A DNA stretch of 6,387 nucleotides. Origin: an uncultured Micrococcales bacterium (lineage in GTDB: Bacteria > Actinomycetota > Actinomycetes > Actinomycetales > Microbacteriaceae). The stretch spans positions 1-6,387 of the forward strand of contig CAITNA010000040.1 of the NCBI GenBank assembly GCA_903893675.1, written 5' to 3'. The notes below the pieces were generated by a model that was given only the letters and a program-made list of their open reading frames with translations, was not told the origin of the DNA and did no database searches. Positions 5,447-6,387 of the stretch are shown here, piece by piece. Position 1 is the stretch's first letter. Each line of letters begins with the position of its first letter. Position numbers and translations under genes: made by a program.

Positions 5447-6387
5447 ATGACCCCGAAGCCTTCCATATCGATTTCTCTGCAAGACGCCAGGATGCTCGCA
5501 CTGCACGCCACCGGCCTGCACGAGTCGAGCGCACCGGGGTCGGTTCTCGAGACCATCGACCGCCTTGGCGTGCTGCAAATCGACAGCGTGAACGTCTTCG
5601 AGCGCGCACACTACATGCCGCTGTTCTCGCGCCTCGGCGCCTATGACAAGGCCGAGCTCGACGACCTGCACGGTGGCAAGCACCCCGTTTTGATTGAGTA
5701 TTGGGCCCACGAGGCCTCGTTCATTCGCACCGAGCACTATCCACTCTTTGGGTTCCGCCAGGAATACAACCAGCGCGGCACTCGCGAGCGCTATGAGAAG
5801 TGGGCTGCTGACAACCGTGAATTCTTGGATTGGATCAAGGGCGAGATTCGAACCCGCGGTCCACTTTCGCAAAGTGACTTCGAGCACGAACGCGGTGAAC
5901 GCCGAGGATCGTGGTGGGGTTGGAGCGACGTAAAGCGCGCACTCGAATACATGTTTATGTATGGCGAAGTCGTCAGCGGGGGTCGCGATGGTTTTTCACG
6001 CTTGTATGCGCTGCCAGAGCAGGTGCTGCCAAAGAAGGTCATGGCGAAAGCATTCGACCCAATCGTCGCCCGAAAGCAACTGCTGGTGAAATCGGCAGAA
6101 GCCCTTGGCGTCGCCACCGGCAAAGACCTTGCCGACTATTTCAGACAGAACTACGTGAAGATCAAGCCGCTGCTGGCCGAACTCGTCAAAGAAAAGAAGC
6201 TCGTGCAGGTTGAGGTCGAGGGCTGGAAAGAAGTTGCATACATTCCAGCCTCGCTGGATGTGGCAGCAACCCTTGCCGAGGTCGGCAAGAGCAGCCGCAC
6301 TGCCCTCCTGAGCCCATTTGACCCGCTGGTCTGGTTCCGCGATCGAGCCGAGCGTCTGTGGAACTTCTATTACCGCATCGAGATTTA
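5447..6387 (+). CDS. ycaQ: HTH_42 family DNA glycosylase, YcaQ/AlkX-like, 3' partial
   Basis: The frame is open from the ATG at 5447 to the window end, giving 313 residues; the E. coli relative has about 410, so roughly a quarter is missing. The start is supported by the family-like N-terminus ISLQDARMLALHATGL. Residues 44-46 are Gln-Ile-Asp in GVLQIDSVNVFERAHY, the Q-x-D catalytic motif of the YcaQ branch; the azinomycin-resistance branch (AlkZ) has Q-x-Q. Other family motifs are EYWAHEASF (84-92), GFSRLYALPEQVLP in the middle, and SPFDPLVW followed by RAERLW and YYRIEI at the end. The family is built of tandem winged-helix domains, and characterised members remove bulky N7-alkylguanines and unhook interstrand crosslinks. 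That activity here is inferred from family and motif. The gene diverges from ilvA with no functional link. Confidence 0.9.
   Translation, partial: MTPKPSISISLQDARMLALHATGLHESSAPGSVLETIDRLGVLQIDSVNVFERAHYMPLFSRLGAYDKAELDDLHGGKHPVLIEYWAHEASFIRTEHYPLFGFRQEYNQRGTRERYEKWAADNREFLDWIKGEIRTRGPLSQSDFEHERGERRGSWWGWSDVKRALEYMFMYGEVVSGGRDGFSRLYALPEQVLPKKVMAKAFDPIVARKQLLVKSAEALGVATGKDLADYFRQNYVKIKPLLAELVKEKKLVQVEVEGWKEVAYIPASLDVAATLAEVGKSSRTALLSPFDPLVWFRDRAERLWNFYYRIEI

Noticed and set aside
5428..5556. 43-residue N-terminal extension of threonine ammonia-lyase
   Set aside because: It would overlap the ycaQ-like coding sequence and does not resemble the family; MTTTHVPTLAEFEQA at 5427 is a normal start.
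5432..5887. 151-residue minus-strand open frame
   Set aside because: It is fully antisense to the ycaQ-like gene, spans the divergent start region and shows no family motifs; it comes from codon bias on the other strand.
1..6387. Mobile element, CRISPR array, tRNA or prophage
   Set aside because: I saw no transposase, integrase, regularly spaced repeats, tRNA-like cloverleaf or phage genes; nearly all DNA is accounted for by eight coding genes.

Overview
The window looks like ordinary chromosome from a high-GC Gram-positive bacterium. It most resembles a small-genome, Microbacteriaceae-like actinobacterium. Three things suggest this. The order hemolysin III / small membrane protein / DUF4307 / greA is an actinobacterial neighbourhood. 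Base composition is moderately GC-rich. Packing is very tight, with convergent genes overlapping at their 3' ends and start codons of divergent genes only 19 and 36 bp apart. The genus assignment is inference.

Left block (1-1863): a 5'-truncated hemolysin III family membrane protein (+) overlaps tail-to-tail with a 107-residue single-pass membrane protein (-). That gene diverges from a DUF4307 membrane protein (+), which is followed 12 bp later by the transcription elongation factor GreA (+). In Mycobacterium, as I recall the order, the mycothiol S-conjugate amidase gene mca sits between the DUF4307 gene and the small membrane protein gene. Here that position is an empty 36-bp gap.

Middle block (1853-4120, minus strand): a two-gene ABC exporter of the MacB/FtsX type. 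The permease (519 residues, with unusual Gly-rich extracytoplasmic insertions) is followed with zero spacing by its LolD/MacB-type ATPase, whose 3' end overlaps the greA 3' end by 11 bp. No membrane-fusion partner and no two-component regulator is visible, so the substrate cannot be named.

Right block (4189-6387): threonine ammonia-lyase with one C-terminal ACT domain (ilvA, -) diverges from a YcaQ/AlkX-type HTH_42 DNA glycosylase (+, cut by the window end). The 19 bp between their start codons hold a perfectly centred 11-bp palindrome, which reads as two overlapping -10 hexamers, each 8 nt from its own ATG. This looks like a symmetric bidirectional promoter driving two leaderless mRNAs. greA has a similar hexamer and no Shine-Dalgarno sequence, whereas both ABC genes have good Shine-Dalgarno sequences.

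I found no RNA genes, mobile elements, CRISPR arrays or phage genes. No gene-free stretch exceeds 68 bp. I see no convincing undescribed multi-gene system. The points most worth checking are the symmetric leaderless promoter, the apparent mca loss and the permease insertions.
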